NCBI RefSeq assembly: GCF_014643775.1
Contig: NZ_BMKC01000001.1
Location: forward strand, 310,001-374,000
From: Arenimonas soli
GTDB taxonomy: Bacteria > Pseudomonadota > Gammaproteobacteria > Xanthomonadales > Xanthomonadaceae
Length of the DNA stretch: 64,000 nucleotides
Direction of reading: 5' to 3'
In this document: positions 29,291-39,545 of the stretch, piece by piece
Layout: each line of letters begins with the position of its first letter
Numbering within the stretch: the stretch's first letter is position 1
Notes under the pieces: generated by a model
Told to the model about the DNA's origin: nothing
The model's input: only the letters and a program-made list of their open reading frames with translations
The model's database searches: none
Position numbers and translations under genes: made by a program

Positions 29291-29779
29291 ATGGCGCGCG
29301 GTGTAAACAAGGTCATCCTGGTCGGCAACCTCGGCAACGACCCCGAGATGAAGTACACGCAGGGCGGCATGGCCATCTGCACGCTGTCCCTGGCCACCAG
29401 CTCGGTGCGCAAGGACAAGGAAGGCAACCAGCAGGAACGCACCGAGTGGCATCGCGTGAAGCTGTTCGGCAAGCTCGGCGAGATCGCCGGCGAATACCTC
29501 AAGAAGGGGCGCCAGGTGTACATCGAGGGCGAGATCCGCTACGACAAGTTCACCGGCCAGGACGGTGTCGAGAAGTATTTCACGGACATCATCGCCAACG
29601 AAATGCAGATGCTTGGCGGCGGTGGTGAAGGCGGCGGCGGACGCTCCGAACGCCCGGCCCGTCCGGCCGGCGGCCGTCCCTCGGGCGGCGGCGACTACGG
29701 CAATCGCGGGGGTGGTGGCGGCGGTTCGGCGCCCCAGCGCAGCGACGACCCGTTCCCGGACGACGACATCCCGTTCTGA
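29291..29779 (+). CDS. ssb: Single-stranded DNA-binding protein
   Basis: A 162-residue SSB with an N-terminal OB fold ([23 protein letters not shown] start, then [21 protein letters not shown]), a Gly/Arg/Pro-rich flexible linker from about residue 115, and the acidic tip DDDIPF used to recruit replication and repair partners. Length and tip are normal. It is divergent from ispB. rfbB follows after 33 bases. Confidence 0.96.
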   Translation: MARGVNKVILVGNLGNDPEMKYTQGGMAICTLSLATSSVRKDKEGNQQERTEWHRVKLFGKLGEIAGEYLKKGRQVYIEGEIRYDKFTGQDGVEKYFTDIIANEMQMLGGGGEGGGGRSERPARPAGGRPSGGGDYGNRGGGGGGSAPQRSDDPFPDDDIPF

Positions 29780-29812
29780 CCGCGCATTCCTCCACCCGAC
29801 GGGAATAGCGCA

Positions 29813-30868
29813 ATGCAGACCTGGCTGGTTACCGGCGGCGCTGGCTTCATCGGCGGCAACTTCGTGCTCGACGCGGTGGCGTCGGGCATCCGCGTGGTCA
29901 ACCTCGACGCGCTGACCTACGCCGGCAACCTCGACACCCTGTCGGCGCTCGACGGCAACCCGGGCCACGTGTTCGTGCAGGGCGACATCGGCGACCGCGC
30001 CCTGGTGGCGCGGCTGCTGGCCGAACACCGGCCGCAGGCCGTCGTCAACTTCGCCGCCGAAAGCCACGTGGACCGTTCCATCGATGGCCCGGCCGCCTTC
30101 GTCCAGACCAATGTCGTTGGCACCTTCAACCTGCTTGAAGCGGCCCGCGAGTATTTCCGCGGCCTCGAAGGCGAGGCGCAGGCGGCCTTCCGCTTCCTGC
30201 ACGTGTCCACCGACGAGGTCTATGGCTCGCTGGGCGACGAGGGACGGTTCACCGAAGAAACCCCGTACGCGCCCAATTCCCCGTATTCGGCGTCTAAGGC
30301 CGCGTCCGACCACCTGGTGCGCGCCTACCACCACACCTACGGTCTGCCGGTGCTGACCACCAACTGCTCGAACAACTACGGGCCGTTCCAGTTCCCGGAA
30401 AAGCTGATCCCGCTGGTCATCCTCAAGGCCCTGGCCGGCGACCCGCTGCCGGTCTACGGCGACGGCCGCAACGTGCGCGACTGGCTGTTCGTCAAGGACC
30501 ACTGCGCGGCCATCCGGCGGGTGCTCGAAGCCGGGCGGGTGGGCGAGACCTACAACGTCGGCGGCGACGCCGAGCGCCGGAACATCGAGGTCGTGAAGGC
30601 GATCTGCGCGCTGCTCGACCAGCGTCGCCCGCGCGGGGACGGCCGGCCGCGCGAATCGCAGATCACCTTCGTCAGGGACCGCCCGGGCCACGACCGCCGC
30701 TATGCCATCGACATCGGCAAGATACGGTCCGAGTTGGGCTGGAAGCCGTCGGTGGACTTCGAGCAGGGCCTGGCCGCCACGGTGGACTGGTACCTGGGCA
30801 ACGCCGGGTGGGCGCAGCGCGTGCTCGATGGCAGCTACCGGCTCGAACGTGTTGGCCAGGAGGCCTGA
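29813..30868 (+). CDS. rfbB: dTDP-glucose 4,6-dehydratase RmlB
   Basis: A 351-residue extended short-chain dehydrogenase that converts dTDP-glucose to dTDP-4-keto-6-deoxyglucose, step 2 of dTDP-rhamnose synthesis. Visible: NAD loop [22 protein letters not shown] with the catalytic T-D-E, and [12 protein letters not shown] (Y-x3-K). The rmlBACD genes follow without gaps, so they form one operon feeding O-antigen or exopolysaccharide rhamnose. No glycosyltransferases are in the window. Confidence 0.96.
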   Translation: MQTWLVTGGAGFIGGNFVLDAVASGIRVVNLDALTYAGNLDTLSALDGNPGHVFVQGDIGDRALVARLLAEHRPQAVVNFAAESHVDRSIDGPAAFVQTNVVGTFNLLEAAREYFRGLEGEAQAAFRFLHVSTDEVYGSLGDEGRFTEETPYAPNSPYSASKAASDHLVRAYHHTYGLPVLTTNCSNNYGPFQFPEKLIPLVILKALAGDPLPVYGDGRNVRDWLFVKDHCAAIRRVLEAGRVGETYNVGGDAERRNIEVVKAICALLDQRRPRGDGRPRESQITFVRDRPGHDRRYAIDIGKIRSELGWKPSVDFEQGLAATVDWYLGNAGWAQRVLDGSYRLERVGQEA

Positions 30869-31768
30869 ATGAAGCGCAAGGACCAGCCCAGAAAGGGAAT
30901 CATCCTGGCCGGCGGCTCCGGCACGCGGCTCTATCCGCTCACGCAGTCGGTGTCCAAGCAACTGCTGCCGGTCTACGACAAGCCGATGATCTACTACCCG
31001 CTCAGCGTGCTGATGCTGGCGGGCATCCGCGAAGTGCTGGTCATCAACACCCCGCACGAGCAGGCATTGTTCAAGCGCCTGCTCGGCGACGGCTCGCAGT
31101 GGGGCATGGACATCCGCTACGCGGCCCAGCCCAGTCCCGACGGCCTCGCCCAGGCCCTGCTCATCGGCGAAGACTTCCTGGCCGGCCGGCCAAGCTGTCT
31201 GGTGCTGGGCGACAACATCTTCCATGGCACCGGCCTGACCGACCTGCTCGAACGCGCCAACGCGCGCGAGCACGGCGCCACGGTCTTCGGCTACTGGGTC
31301 AAGGATCCCGAGCGTTATGGCGTGGCCGCCTTCGACGCCGCCGGCAAGGTCGTGGACATCGAGGAAAAGCCGGCCCGGCCCAGGTCCAGCTATGCCGTGA
31401 CCGGCCTGTACTTCTACGATGGCCGCGCCCCGGAGTTCGCACGGGCGCTCAAGCCCTCGCCGCGGGGCGAGCTCGAAATCACCGACCTCAACCGCGCCTA
31501 CCTCGACGAAGGCACGCTGCACCTCGAGCGCCTGGGTCGCGGCTACGCCTGGCTCGACACGGGCACCCACCAGTCCCTGCTGGAAGCGTCGACCTTCATC
31601 GAAACCATCGAAGCACGCCAGGGCCTGCGCGTGTGCTGCCCGGAGGAGATCGCCTGGGGCAACGGCTGGATCAGCGACGCGCAGCTGCTTGAACTCGCCA
31701 AGCCCCTGGCCAAGAACGGCTATGGCCAGTACCTGCTGTCCCTGGTCGAACGCGGGGCGGTGCCTTGA
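30869..31768 (+). CDS. rfbA: Glucose-1-phosphate thymidylyltransferase RmlA
   Basis: A 299-residue nucleotidyltransferase for the first step of dTDP-rhamnose synthesis. The nucleotide loop is [13 protein letters not shown], followed by [44 protein letters not shown] and a C-terminal [15 protein letters not shown] helix. All are typical of the allosteric RmlA family. It starts directly at the rfbB stop and overlaps rfbC. Confidence 0.96.
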   Translation: MKRKDQPRKGIILAGGSGTRLYPLTQSVSKQLLPVYDKPMIYYPLSVLMLAGIREVLVINTPHEQALFKRLLGDGSQWGMDIRYAAQPSPDGLAQALLIGEDFLAGRPSCLVLGDNIFHGTGLTDLLERANAREHGATVFGYWVKDPERYGVAAFDAAGKVVDIEEKPARPRSSYAVTGLYFYDGRAPEFARALKPSPRGELEITDLNRAYLDEGTLHLERLGRGYAWLDTGTHQSLLEASTFIETIEARQGLRVCCPEEIAWGNGWISDAQLLELAKPLAKNGYGQYLLSLVERGAVP

Positions 31769-32322
31769 AGGTGACCGAAACCGATCTGCCGGGTTGCCTG
31801 CTGTTCGAGCCGCGGGTGTTCGGCGACGAACGCGGCTTTTTCTACGAGGCCTTCAACCTCGACAAGCTGGCGCCGCTGGGCCTGGCGCCGCGGTTCGTGC
31901 AGGGCAATGTCTCGCGCTCCGGGCGCGGCGTGCTGCGTGGCCTGCACTACCAGTGGCCCCGTCCACAGGGCAAGTTCGTGTCGGTGCTCGAAGGCGAGGT
32001 CTGGGACGTGGCGGTGGACATCCGCCGCGGCTCGCCGACCTTCGGGCGCAGCGCGGCGGCGGTATTGAGCGCTGAAAACAAGCGCCAGTTCTGGATCCCC
32101 GAGGGATTCGCCCACGGCTTCGTGGTCCTGGGCGAGCAGGCCACCCTGAACTACCTGTGCACGGCCACCTACGACCCGCAGGCCGACGCGGCCATCCGCT
32201 GGGACGACGCCGACCTGGCGATCGACTGGCCGGTGGGCAACCCGATGCTGTCGGGCAAGGACGCCGCCGCGCCGTTCCTGGCCGACATCCCGGCCGACCG
32301 CCTGCCGCCCTACGAGGGCTGA
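31765..32322 (+). CDS. rfbC: dTDP-4-dehydrorhamnose 3,5-epimerase RmlC
   Basis: A 185-residue cupin-fold epimerase. Catalytic landmarks: LRGLHYQWP with the base histidine, [14 protein letters not shown], and [14 protein letters not shown]. The start is TTG 31765, overlapping the rfbA stop (TTGA); a GTG two codons later is equally possible. The length is normal. Confidence 0.95.
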   Translation: MKVTETDLPGCLLFEPRVFGDERGFFYEAFNLDKLAPLGLAPRFVQGNVSRSGRGVLRGLHYQWPRPQGKFVSVLEGEVWDVAVDIRRGSPTFGRSAAAVLSAENKRQFWIPEGFAHGFVVLGEQATLNYLCTATYDPQADAAIRWDDADLAIDWPVGNPMLSGKDAAAPFLADIPADRLPPYEG

Positions 32323-32328
32323 GCCGGC

Positions 32329-33225
32329 ATGCGCCTGCTGCTGCTGGGTGCCAACGGCCAGGTCGGGCAGGCGCTGCGCACGGCCCTGGCCCCGCTCGGC
32401 GAGGTGGTTTGCGCCACCCGCACCGGACGGCTGCCCGACGGCGGCGCGGCCGAGCCGGCCGACCTGGCGGCCCCCGCCACCCTGGCCGGCCTGGTCGCAC
32501 GCGTGGCACCCGACCTGGTGGTCAACGCCGCCGCCTACACCGCCGTGGACCGCGCCGAGAGCGAGCGCGACCTGGCCCTGCGGGTCAACGCCGAAGCGCC
32601 CGGGGTGCTGGCCCGGGCCTGCGCGGAGGCGGGCATCGGCCTGGTGCATTTCTCCACCGACTACGTCTTCGACGGCAGCCAGTCGCGGCCCTGGCGCGAA
32701 AACGACCCGACCGGGCCCCTGGGCGTTTATGGCCAGAGCAAGCTGGCCGGCGAGCAGGCCATCCGCGCCAGCGGCGCCGCCCACAAGATCTTCCGCCTGT
32801 GCTGGGTCTATGGCCCGCACGGCCACAATTTCCTGCTGACCATGCTGCGGCTGGGCCGGGAGCGTGACCGGCTGCGGGTGGTGGACGACCAGCGCGGCAC
32901 GCCCACCAGCGCCCGCCGCATCGCCGCCGGCGTCGCCGGTGCCCTGGTGGCGATGCCCGGCGCCAGCGGTACCTGGCACCTGGCCGCCGAAGGCGAGTGC
33001 AGCTGGTTCGGCTTCGCCGACGAGATCTTCCGCCAGGCCGTCGACCGCGGCCTGCTGGCCAGGGCGCCCGCGCTGGAAGCCATCCCCAGCAGCGAGTTCC
33101 CGACGCCCGCCCGGCGCCCGGCCTATTCGCGGCTCGACACCCGTGCCTTCACGCGCGATACCGGCCTTGACCTCGGCCACTGGCGTGAAGGCCTCGCCGA
33201 GGCCCTGGACTCGCTTGCGCCCTAG
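32329..33225 (+). CDS. rfbD: dTDP-4-dehydrorhamnose reductase RmlD
   Basis: A 298-residue NAD(P)H-dependent reductase that completes dTDP-L-rhamnose. Visible: GANGQVGQALRTAL, DLVVNAAAYTAVDRAE, STDYVFDG and YGQSKLAGEQAI with the catalytic Y and K. It ends the rml operon. A 57-base gap before the next gene shows no clear terminator. Confidence 0.95.
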   Translation: MRLLLLGANGQVGQALRTALAPLGEVVCATRTGRLPDGGAAEPADLAAPATLAGLVARVAPDLVVNAAAYTAVDRAESERDLALRVNAEAPGVLARACAEAGIGLVHFSTDYVFDGSQSRPWRENDPTGPLGVYGQSKLAGEQAIRASGAAHKIFRLCWVYGPHGHNFLLTMLRLGRERDRLRVVDDQRGTPTSARRIAAGVAGALVAMPGASGTWHLAAEGECSWFGFADEIFRQAVDRGLLARAPALEAIPSSEFPTPARRPAYSRLDTRAFTRDTGLDLGHWREGLAEALDSLAP

Positions 33226-33282
33226 CGGCGCGCCCCCTATCGTTCCGTGTTGACGTCGTCACACACGAACCGGGGAGTTCCG

Positions 33283-35271
33283 ATGAAAACCGTCATTACC
33301 GCGCTGGCCCTGATGGCCGGCGCCAGCGCTTCCGCCGCCGAGCTGCCCTCGGTCGAGCATTTCATGCGCCACGCCACCTATTCCAGCGCCCGCATCTCGC
33401 CCACCGGCGAATACCTGGCGCTCGGCGTGGATCGCGGAGGCCAGGACGTACTGACCGTCATCCGCCTCAAGGACATGAAGCTGCTGAAGGTGAACGTGCT
33501 GCCCGACGAGAAGTCGGTGGCCGGCTACCAGTGGATCGGCGACGACCGCCTCATCTTCACCGCCATCCGCAAGTTCGGCAGCTTCGCCCAGCCGTTCGGC
33601 ACCGGCGAGTGGTACGCCGTCAACGCCGACGGCAGCCAGCCGCGCCCGGTCATCTTCTACGGCAGCCGCGGCACCGCCGAGCGCGCCAAGGCCGTGTTCA
33701 ATGAACGCTTCAGCCTGGTCGACCCGCTCGAGAACGATCCGCGCAACGTGCTGATGTCGGCCACTTCACCGCGTTCGCGCACCGGTTCCAACACCGAACT
33801 GGTGATGGTCGACACGGTGTCGGGCGTGCGCAAGACGCTTGCGACGGCGCCGCGCGAAAACTGCAGCCTCGCGGTGGACGAAAAGAAGCAGCCGCGTTTC
33901 GCCCTGTGTTTCGACCAGGAAAACGAGCAAGGCGAGTACGACACCCGGACCGAACTCTACCGGCTCGGCGACGACGGCAAGTGGACCCTGGTGAACAATG
34001 CCGACATCGGCGACGGCAAGCAGATCCGCGTCGCCTGGACGGCGAAGGACGGCACCATCTACGCCCTGCAGGACGACGGCAAGAAGCCCGCGGCCTTCGG
34101 CACGCTGGACCGCCAGACCGGAACCTTCCAGAAGATCTTCCAGGACGAGGTGTCCGACATTTCCCGCTACGTCGTTTCGCCCACGGACGACAAGCCGCTG
34201 GCCGTGGTCACCGAGGCGGGCATCCCGCGCATCGAACTGATCGACGAAGCGCACGCCGACAGCGAACTCTACGCATCGCTCGCGGGCGCCTTCCCGGGCC
34301 AGGTCGTCAATTTCAGCACCGCCACCCGCGACGGCAGCAAGGTCGTGGTGTCGGTCTACAGCGACCGCAACCCGGGCGAGCTGTACCTGTTCGACCGCGA
34401 CACCGGCAAGGCCCGGTTCCTGATGAAGGCCCGCGAGTGGGTCAACCCGGAAAACTCCGCGTCGGTGCGTCCCTTCGACTTCGTCAACCGCGACGGCATG
34501 CGCATCTACGGCTACCTGACGATCCCCAAGGGCAGCGACGGCAAGAACCTGCCGCTTATCGTCAACCCGCACGGCGGCCCGATGGGCCCGCGCGACAACT
34601 GGCTGTACAACCCGGAAACCCAGCTGTTCGCCAGCCGCGGCTATGCGACCCTGCAGGTCAACTTCCGCGGCTCGGGCGGTTTCGGCAAGGCCTTCCAGGA
34701 CATGGCCTACGGCCAGTGGCACACCGGCATCATGAACGACATCATCGACGCCACCCGCTGGGCCGTGGATGAAGGCGTTGCCGATCCGGACCGCATGTGC
34801 ATCTACGGCGGCAGCTTCGGTGGCTATTCGGCGATGATGGCGCCTGCCCGCGAGCCGGACCTGTACGCCTGCGCGTTCGGCTACGTCGGCGCCTACGACG
34901 GCGAAGTGCAGATGTCGCTCAGCGACACCAGCCGCAGCGAGTCCGGCCGGGCCTACATGCGCCGTGCCTTCGGCGCGACCAAGTCCGAGCGTGCCGAAGC
35001 CATGCCGGTCACGTATGCCTCCAAGATCGACATCCCGGTCTTCCTCGCCGCCGGCGCCCGCGACCCGCGTTGCCCGCCGGAGAACACCGAGGTCATGTTC
35101 AAGGCGCTGGAACGCGCGGGCAACAAGCCCGAGGGCATGATCATCCAGTCCGGCGAGATGCACGGCTTCTACGATGTCGACAACCGGGTGAACCTCTACA
35201 CGCAGATGCTCGAGTTCTTCAACCGCCATATCGGTGACGAGGCCGCCTCCGAACGCACCGCTGCCAACTGA
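33283..35271 (+). CDS. Exported S9 family prolyl-oligopeptidase-like peptidase
   Basis: A 662-residue serine peptidase with a short signal peptide (MKTVITALALMAGASASAAE), an N-terminal beta-propeller region to about residue 400, and a C-terminal alpha/beta hydrolase domain. The nucleophile is in YGGSFGGYSAMM, the Asp in GARDPRCPPENT and the His in GEMHGFYD. By family it cleaves short peptides in the periplasm. GGGGAG precedes the ATG. It is grouped with a YfcC-type transporter and a second S9 peptidase. Confidence 0.88.
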   Translation: MKTVITALALMAGASASAAELPSVEHFMRHATYSSARISPTGEYLALGVDRGGQDVLTVIRLKDMKLLKVNVLPDEKSVAGYQWIGDDRLIFTAIRKFGSFAQPFGTGEWYAVNADGSQPRPVIFYGSRGTAERAKAVFNERFSLVDPLENDPRNVLMSATSPRSRTGSNTELVMVDTVSGVRKTLATAPRENCSLAVDEKKQPRFALCFDQENEQGEYDTRTELYRLGDDGKWTLVNNADIGDGKQIRVAWTAKDGTIYALQDDGKKPAAFGTLDRQTGTFQKIFQDEVSDISRYVVSPTDDKPLAVVTEAGIPRIELIDEAHADSELYASLAGAFPGQVVNFSTATRDGSKVVVSVYSDRNPGELYLFDRDTGKARFLMKAREWVNPENSASVRPFDFVNRDGMRIYGYLTIPKGSDGKNLPLIVNPHGGPMGPRDNWLYNPETQLFASRGYATLQVNFRGSGGFGKAFQDMAYGQWHTGIMNDIIDATRWAVDEGVADPDRMCIYGGSFGGYSAMMAPAREPDLYACAFGYVGAYDGEVQMSLSDTSRSESGRAYMRRAFGATKSERAEAMPVTYASKIDIPVFLAAGARDPRCPPENTEVMFKALERAGNKPEGMIIQSGEMHGFYDVDNRVNLYTQMLEFFNRHIGDEAASERTAAN

Positions 35272-35287
35272 CGGAAGGGGCCAGCCC

Positions 35288-36664
35288 ATGTCCAGGCCAC
35301 TTCGCGTTCCGCACACGCTGGTGCTTTTGTTCGCGATGATGGCGCTGGCCCTTGTCGCGACATGGGTGCTGCCCCAGGGCAGCTTCGACACCGTGGACGA
35401 CGGCAAGGGCCATGCCCTGGTGGTGCCGGGCACCTACACCCTGGCCGAGGAACGGGTGCACCTGCCCTGGCACACGCTGTTCACCGTGGTGCCCCGGGCA
35501 CTGGCGGCGGCGCAGGACATCATCTTCTTCGTGCTGATCGTCGGCGGCGCGGTGGGGGTGCTGCGCGCCACCGGCATGATCGACGCGCTGCTGGGCAGCG
35601 TGCTGCGCAAGGTGGGTGACCGGCCGGCCTGGCTGATCACCGGCGGCATGCTGGTGTTCGCGGCGGGCTCGGGCGCCATCGGCATCGCCGAGGAGTACAT
35701 CCCCTTCGCCGCCATGCTGATCGCGCTGTGCCTGGCGATGCGCATGGACGCGATCACGGCCATGGGCATCATGATTGGTGGCTACGGCATCGGTTACGGC
35801 GTGGCGGCGCTGAATCCCTTCACCGTGCAGATCGCGCAGGGGGTTGCCGGGCTGGCGCCGACGTCGGGCTGGGAGTTCCGGCTGGCGCTGTTCGTACCCT
35901 TCGTGGCCATCGGCGTGCACCATGTGTGGTCGTACTCGCGAAAGGTCCAGGCCGATCCGTCGCGCAGCCTGATGAGCGGCATCGAACCGCGCTACCTGCC
36001 GCCGACCAGCTTCCCGCCAATGCAGGGAAGGCGCACGCTCGTGCTGCTGCTTTCGCTGGTGGTGCTGGCCGCGATGGTGTGGGGCATCAGCCGGCAGGGC
36101 TGGTACCTGGTGGAGCTGGGCGCGCTGTTCCTGGCCTTGGCCATCGTTGCCGGCCTGGTGGCGGGGCTCGGCGCCGACGGCACCGCGCGGCATTTCATCA
36201 CCGGGGCGTCGGAGCTGGCGGGTACGGCCGTGCTGGTGGGTTTCGCGCGCTCGATCGCGCTGATCCTGGAGGAAGGCCAGCTGCTGCACACGCTGGTCGA
36301 TGCCCTGGCGGGGCCCCTGCAAACGGTGGGCCCGGAGCTGGCGGCGATCGGCATGCTGGTGGTGCAGACGGTCATCAATTTCTTCATTCCTTCCGGCAGC
36401 GGCCAGGCATTCGTCACCATGCCGATCATGGCGCCGCTGGGCGACCTGGTCGGCGTGAGCCGCCAGACCGCCGTACTGGCCTACCAGTTCGGCGACGGCT
36501 TCTCGAACATGGTCGTGCCTACCAACATCGTGCTGATGAGCATCCTGGGCATCGCCGGGATTCCCTACGACCGCTGGCTGCGCTTCATCTGGCCGCTGTT
36601 GCTGAAACTGACCCTGGCCGCGGCCGTCGCCCTCGTGGTGGCGGTGCAGATCGGCTACCACTGA
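35288..36664 (+). CDS. YfcC-family membrane transporter
   Basis: A 458-residue protein with roughly twelve hydrophobic helices. The motif IPSGSGQAFVTMPIMAPLGD, with QFGDGFSNMVVPTN after it, belongs to the YfcC/DcuC-ArcD ion-transporter group, whose members carry basic amino acids, dicarboxylates or short peptides. Its place between two peptidase genes, 16 and 14 bases from them, suggests uptake of peptidase products, which is inference. No signal for energy coupling can be read. Confidence 0.85.
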   Translation: MSRPLRVPHTLVLLFAMMALALVATWVLPQGSFDTVDDGKGHALVVPGTYTLAEERVHLPWHTLFTVVPRALAAAQDIIFFVLIVGGAVGVLRATGMIDALLGSVLRKVGDRPAWLITGGMLVFAAGSGAIGIAEEYIPFAAMLIALCLAMRMDAITAMGIMIGGYGIGYGVAALNPFTVQIAQGVAGLAPTSGWEFRLALFVPFVAIGVHHVWSYSRKVQADPSRSLMSGIEPRYLPPTSFPPMQGRRTLVLLLSLVVLAAMVWGISRQGWYLVELGALFLALAIVAGLVAGLGADGTARHFITGASELAGTAVLVGFARSIALILEEGQLLHTLVDALAGPLQTVGPELAAIGMLVVQTVINFFIPSGSGQAFVTMPIMAPLGDLVGVSRQTAVLAYQFGDGFSNMVVPTNIVLMSILGIAGIPYDRWLRFIWPLLLKLTLAAAVALVVAVQIGYH

Positions 36665-36678
36665 ACCGAGGTACCGCC

Positions 36679-38769
36679 ATGAACCGCAAGCTCACGCTTT
36701 GCCTGGCCGCGCTCTTCCTGCCGGCGCTCGCCGCCGCCCAGTCGCCGCGCGGTTTCGACGCCCGCGACCTGGTCAGGCTTGACCGCGTGTCGGCGCCGAC
36801 CCTGTCGCCCGATGGCCGGCACCTGTTGGTGACCGTGCGCGAGGTCGACTTCGATGCCAACAAGGCCAGCACCGGCCTGTGGATCAGGGACCTGTACGCC
36901 CGCGACCTCGCGCCGCCGAAGCGCTTCACCCCGGAGGGGCTGGGCGCCGGCAGCGCGGCGTTTTCGCCCGATGGCAGCGCGGTGTATTTCCTTTCCTCCA
37001 AATCCGGCTCGTCCCAGCTGTGGAAGCAGGCCGTGGGCGGGAGCGAGCCCGAGCAGGTCAGCGACTACCCGCTGCCGGTCGGCACCTTCAAGCTTTCGCC
37101 CGACGGCAGCGCGGTGGCGCTGAGCTTCGAGGTCTTCACCGACTGCGGCACCCTTGCCTGCACGAAGCAAAGGCTTGACGCCATGGCGGACGCGAAGACC
37201 AGCGGCGTGCTCTACGACGGCCTTTTCGTTCGCCACTGGGACACCTGGAAGGACGGTCGCCGCAACCAGCTGTTCGTCGCCCGCTTCGACGCAGACGGCA
37301 AGGCGGGCAGCGAACCCGCCCGCGTGAGCGCCGGCATCGAAGGCGACGTGCCCGCCAAGCCCTTCGGCGGCAAGGACGACTACACCTGGGCGCCGGACGG
37401 CCAGTCGCTGGTGTTCGCCGCCAAGGCGGTGGGCCGCGAAGAGGCCTGGTCCACCGACTTCGACCTCTACCACGCGCGCGCGACCGGCAGCGGTGCGCCG
37501 AAGAACCTGACCGAGGCCAATCCGCCCCTGGACGGCGGCCCGGTGTTTTCGGCCGACGGCAAGACCCTGTACTACCGCGCGATGAAGCACCCGGGCTTCG
37601 AGGCCGACCGCCTGGCCCTGATGGCCATGGACCTGGCCAGCGGCAAGACCCGCGAGATCGCGCCCGACTGGGACCGTTCGGCCAGCAACATCACGCTGTC
37701 GGCGGACGGCAAGTCCATCTACACGACGACGTTCGACGTGGGCACCTATTCGCTGTTCAAGGTCGACATCGCCAGCGGCGAAGTCACCAAGCTCATCGGC
37801 GGCGGCACGGTCGGCGGTTACGACCTGGCCGGCGACACCCTGGCCTACACCTTCGAAGACCTCGACTCCCCGGCCCAGGCCTTCGTGGCCCGCGCCGACG
37901 GCAGCCAGGCCAGGCAGGTCACCGTGCAGAACGGCGGCGTGCTGGGCGACATCCAGTTCGGCGCCTATGAACAATTCAGCTTCAAGGGCTGGAACGACGA
38001 GACCGTGTACGGTTACGTCGTCAAGCCGGCGGGTTTCGAGCCGGGCAAGCAGTACCCGGTGGCTTTCCTGATCCACGGCGGCCCGCAGGGCAGCTTCGGC
38101 AACAACTTCCACTACCGCTGGAATCCGCAGACCTACGCCGGTGCCGGTTTCGCGGTGGTGATGATCGATTTCCACGGCTCGGTCGGCTACGGCCAGGCCT
38201 TCACCGATTCGATCACCGGCGACTGGGGCGGCAAGCCGCTCGAGGACCTGCAAAAGGGCTGGGCGGCCGCGCAGGAGAAATATTCCTTCCTCGACGGCGA
38301 TCGCGCCTGCGCGCTGGGCGGCAGCTATGGTGGCTACATGGTGGCCTGGATCGCCGGCAACTGGCCGGACGGTTTCGATTGCCTGGTCAACCACGCCGGC
38401 GTCGTGGACACGCGCATCATGGGCTTCAACACCGAAGAACTGTGGTTCACCGAGTGGGAAAACGGCGGCACCCCGGTGCAGTCGCCCGAAGCCTACGAAC
38501 AGTTCAACCCGATCAAGCACGTCGACAAGTGGAAGACGCCGATGCTGGTGATCCACGGCCAGCTCGACTACCGCGTGCTGGTGGAACAGGGCCTGGCCGC
38601 GTTTTCGGCCGCCCAGCGCCAGGGCGTGCCCAGCCAGCTGCTGTATTTCCCGGACGAAAACCACTGGATCCTCAAGCCGCACAACAGCGTGCTCTGGCAT
38701 GACACGGTCAATGCCTGGCTCAAGCGCTGGACGGCGCAGGACGCCGGGGCGGAGCCGGCGAAGGACTGA
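36679..38769 (+). CDS. Exported S9 family peptidase (dipeptidyl/acylaminoacyl peptidase-like)
   Basis: A 696-residue S9 peptidase with a signal peptide (MNRKLTLCLAALFLPALAAAQ) and WD-like propeller repeats (SPDGRHLL, SPDGSAVYF, SADGKTLYY). The C-terminal hydrolase carries GGSYGGYMVAWIAGN (Ser), HGQLDYRVL (Asp) and ENHWILKP (His). A long open frame continues upstream, but the ATG at 36679 has a proper leader. fnr starts one base beyond the stop, so the two may share a message. Confidence 0.9.
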   Translation: MNRKLTLCLAALFLPALAAAQSPRGFDARDLVRLDRVSAPTLSPDGRHLLVTVREVDFDANKASTGLWIRDLYARDLAPPKRFTPEGLGAGSAAFSPDGSAVYFLSSKSGSSQLWKQAVGGSEPEQVSDYPLPVGTFKLSPDGSAVALSFEVFTDCGTLACTKQRLDAMADAKTSGVLYDGLFVRHWDTWKDGRRNQLFVARFDADGKAGSEPARVSAGIEGDVPAKPFGGKDDYTWAPDGQSLVFAAKAVGREEAWSTDFDLYHARATGSGAPKNLTEANPPLDGGPVFSADGKTLYYRAMKHPGFEADRLALMAMDLASGKTREIAPDWDRSASNITLSADGKSIYTTTFDVGTYSLFKVDIASGEVTKLIGGGTVGGYDLAGDTLAYTFEDLDSPAQAFVARADGSQARQVTVQNGGVLGDIQFGAYEQFSFKGWNDETVYGYVVKPAGFEPGKQYPVAFLIHGGPQGSFGNNFHYRWNPQTYAGAGFAVVMIDFHGSVGYGQAFTDSITGDWGGKPLEDLQKGWAAAQEKYSFLDGDRACALGGSYGGYMVAWIAGNWPDGFDCLVNHAGVVDTRIMGFNTEELWFTEWENGGTPVQSPEAYEQFNPIKHVDKWKTPMLVIHGQLDYRVLVEQGLAAFSAAQRQGVPSQLLYFPDENHWILKPHNSVLWHDTVNAWLKRWTAQDAGAEPAKD

Positions 38770-38770
38770 C

Positions 38771-39529
38771 ATGACGGCCGACGTACTCGACCTCGATCGC
38801 CTGCGGCGCAGCTGCGCGCAATGTTCGCTGCACGTGCTGTGCCTGCCCGCGGGCATCGGCGGCCGCGACCTTGAGCAACTGGACGAAATCGTTCGCACGC
38901 GCCGTCCGCTGGAAAAGGGCGACACCCTTTTCCGCTCCGGCCAGGCGCTCGGCTCCCTGTACGTCGCCCGCGAGGGCGCGTTCAAGACGGTGGCCATCGA
39001 TTCGGAAGGCGAACAGCAGGTGGTGGGCTTCCACCTGCCAGGCGAGCTCATGGGCCTGGACGCTATGGGCAGCGGCAAGCACGCCTGCGAAGCCGAGGCC
39101 CTGTCCCCGGCCAGCGTCTGCGAAATCCCGATGGGCCAGCTCGAAACGGTCTGCCGGCAGGTGCCGGGCCTGCAGCACCAGCTGCTGCGCATCATCGGCC
39201 AGGGCATCAACCGCGACCAGTCGCACCTTGAAATGCTGGGACGGCGCCAGGCGCACGAGCGCGTCGCCCTGTTCCTGCACGGCCTGTCCGAACGCTACAA
39301 GCTGCTCGGCAAGCCGCACGACGTCTTCACCCTGCCGATGAGCCGCGAGGACATCGCAAGTTACCTGGGCCTGGTCATCGAAACGGTCAGCCGCACCCTC
39401 ACCAAGCTCCAGGACGAAGGCGTCATCGCCGTGCGCGGCCGGCAGCTGAAGATCCTCGACCGGCCGCGCCTGGATGCCCTGGTGCATGCGCCGGTGGCGC
39501 CCACCGGCAAAGCCCGCGGGGAGCGCTGA
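38771..39529 (+). CDS. fnr: FNR/ANR oxygen-sensing transcriptional regulator
   Basis: A 252-residue CRP/FNR-family protein. Cysteines at 15, 18 and 24 (CAQCSLHVLC) plus C106 (KHACEAEA) reproduce the [4Fe-4S] ligand set of FNR. The recognition helix contains VIETVSRTLTKL, with the E-x2-S-R pattern that reads TTGA half-sites. By family it is active when oxygen is low. Matching boxes lie ahead of ccoN, nirK, the porin, nirS, the TonB receptor and the ubiT fusion, which makes them its likely regulon in the window. It lies one base after the S9 peptidase stop. The converging anti-sigma-like gene ends 16 bases away. Confidence 0.95.
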   Translation: MTADVLDLDRLRRSCAQCSLHVLCLPAGIGGRDLEQLDEIVRTRRPLEKGDTLFRSGQALGSLYVAREGAFKTVAIDSEGEQQVVGFHLPGELMGLDAMGSGKHACEAEALSPASVCEIPMGQLETVCRQVPGLQHQLLRIIGQGINRDQSHLEMLGRRQAHERVALFLHGLSERYKLLGKPHDVFTLPMSREDIASYLGLVIETVSRTLTKLQDEGVIAVRGRQLKILDRPRLDALVHAPVAPTGKARGER

Positions 39530-39545
39530 AGGCGCTCGAGGTGGG

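Noticed and set aside
29063-31570. 835-residue minus-strand frame over ssb, rfbB and rfbA
   Set aside because: It is antisense to three well-supported genes and has no recognisable domain.
33258-33282. Partial dyad around TTGACGTCGTCA ahead of the first S9 peptidase
   Set aside because: The half-sites do not align in phase and the spacing does not fit an FNR box, so it is not listed as regulatory.
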